Assembly: GCA_965652545.1 (NCBI GenBank)
Contig: CBFGWV010000313.1
Location: 1-5,510, forward strand
Direction: 5' to 3'
Source: CBFGWV01 sp965652545
GTDB lineage: Bacteria; Pseudomonadota; Gammaproteobacteria; Competibacterales; Competibacteraceae
DNA: 5,510 nt
Position 1 is the stretch's first letter; every line of letters begins with the position of its first letter. Made by a program: the position numbers and the translations under genes. The notes under the pieces were generated by a model. It ran no database searches and was not told where the DNA came from. It saw only the letters and a list, made by a program, of their open reading frames with translations. This document shows positions 5,116 to 5,510 of the stretch, piece after piece.

Positions 5116-5510
5116 ATGGATGTCGGTATCTTCCTGCTCATGCAATCGCCAACGGGCGCGCCGTCGAAGGCGGTGTACGCGCGGGCGTTGCGTTCGGCAT
5201 GTCTGGCCGAGGAACTGGGTTTCTCGCATGTCTGGGTGGCCGAGCATCACTTCATCAATTATTCCTACTCCTCCCAGCCCTTCGTCCTACTGTCGCACTT
5301 GGCGGCGTTGACCGAGCGGATTCGCCTGGGCACGGCCATCGTGCCGGTGCCGCTGCACAACCCGCTGCTCATCGCCGAGCAGGCCGCGACGGTGGATGTG
5401 CTCAGTGGCGGGCGGCTGGAGCTGGGGCTGGGCAAGGGTTACCAGCGCTTCCAGTACGAGCGCCTGGGCATCGAGAAATCCGATGACCACGAGCGCTACA
5501 ACGAGGCCAT
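5116..5510 (+). CDS. LLM-class (luciferase-like) flavin-dependent oxidoreductase, 3' truncated
   Basis: An ATG at 5116 opens a frame that runs off the window end (131 codons seen; the family is usually 330-380 residues). A G-rich stretch (5106-5110) five bases before the ATG may serve as ribosome binding site. The protein starts MDVGIFLLMQSP, the typical first strand of the TIM barrel. It continues with AEELGFSHVWVAEHHF, then RIRLGTAIVPVPLHNPLLIAEQ, and GGRLELGLGKGYQ, all hallmark segments of bacterial luciferase-like monooxygenases. Such enzymes use reduced FMN or F420, oxidising substrates with O2 or acting as dehydrogenases. It is cytosolic, with no signal peptide. Same strand as the NRPS and glycosyltransferase but 412 bases away, so it may have its own promoter. 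A tailoring role on the peptide is inferred from position only. Confidence 0.9.
   Translation, partial: MDVGIFLLMQSPTGAPSKAVYARALRSACLAEELGFSHVWVAEHHFINYSYSSQPFVLLSHLAALTERIRLGTAIVPVPLHNPLLIAEQAATVDVLSGGRLELGLGKGYQRFQYERLGIEKSDDHERYNEA

Noticed and set aside
4788..5486. Plus-strand open frame of 232 codons overlapping the oxidoreductase
   Set aside because: It runs through the palindromic repeats and then through the oxidoreductase in another frame. The oxidoreductase frame has clear family motifs; this one has none.

Overview
The window is very GC-rich bacterial DNA. All supported genes lie on the plus strand, in what looks like part of a biosynthetic gene cluster. Taxonomy cannot be fixed from the sequence. 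The dispersed palindromes with a GCCGAGTTG(C/T)ACTCGGC core, together with NRPS genes at this GC content, suggest a proteobacterium; purple sulfur gammaproteobacteria are a guess only.

Layout. (1) 1-3450 is the 3' end of a non-ribosomal peptide synthetase (NRPS) gene: C-terminal part of an epimerization domain, a full condensation domain, a peptidyl carrier protein (PCP) and a type I thioesterase (TE). No adenylation domain lies between condensation and PCP, so the terminal module reads C-PCP-TE. (2) 3432-4703 is a GT1/MGT-like glycosyltransferase whose start overlaps the NRPS stop. (3) 4704-5115 is a 412-base gap with two octamer tandem repeats (one a strong G-quadruplex candidate), an inverted pair of palindromic repeats, and a GC hairpin just before the next gene. 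(4) 5116 to the window end is the start of a luciferase-like flavin-dependent oxidoreductase. Inferred scheme: the NRPS finishes and releases a peptide, the glycosyltransferase decorates it, and the oxidoreductase may tailor it.

The most unusual feature is a family of two-hairpin palindromic elements, four copies in 5.5 kb. Each has a CTGGGA-type head, a conserved hairpin 1 (7-bp arms, 3-nt loop), a 1-nt spacer, and a hairpin 2 whose sequence differs between copies while its base pairing is kept. Two copies sit in the same reading frame inside the NRPS, one in the epimerization domain and one in the condensation domain just before HHxxxDG, and add near-identical peptide segments to the enzyme. 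The other two face each other in the intergenic gap. Between the two coding copies, six of eight differences form three compensatory base-pair changes that alter the peptide, so the constraint is on nucleic-acid structure rather than protein. This resembles in-frame palindromic elements such as Rickettsia RPEs, or REP/BIME systems, but I do not recognise this family.
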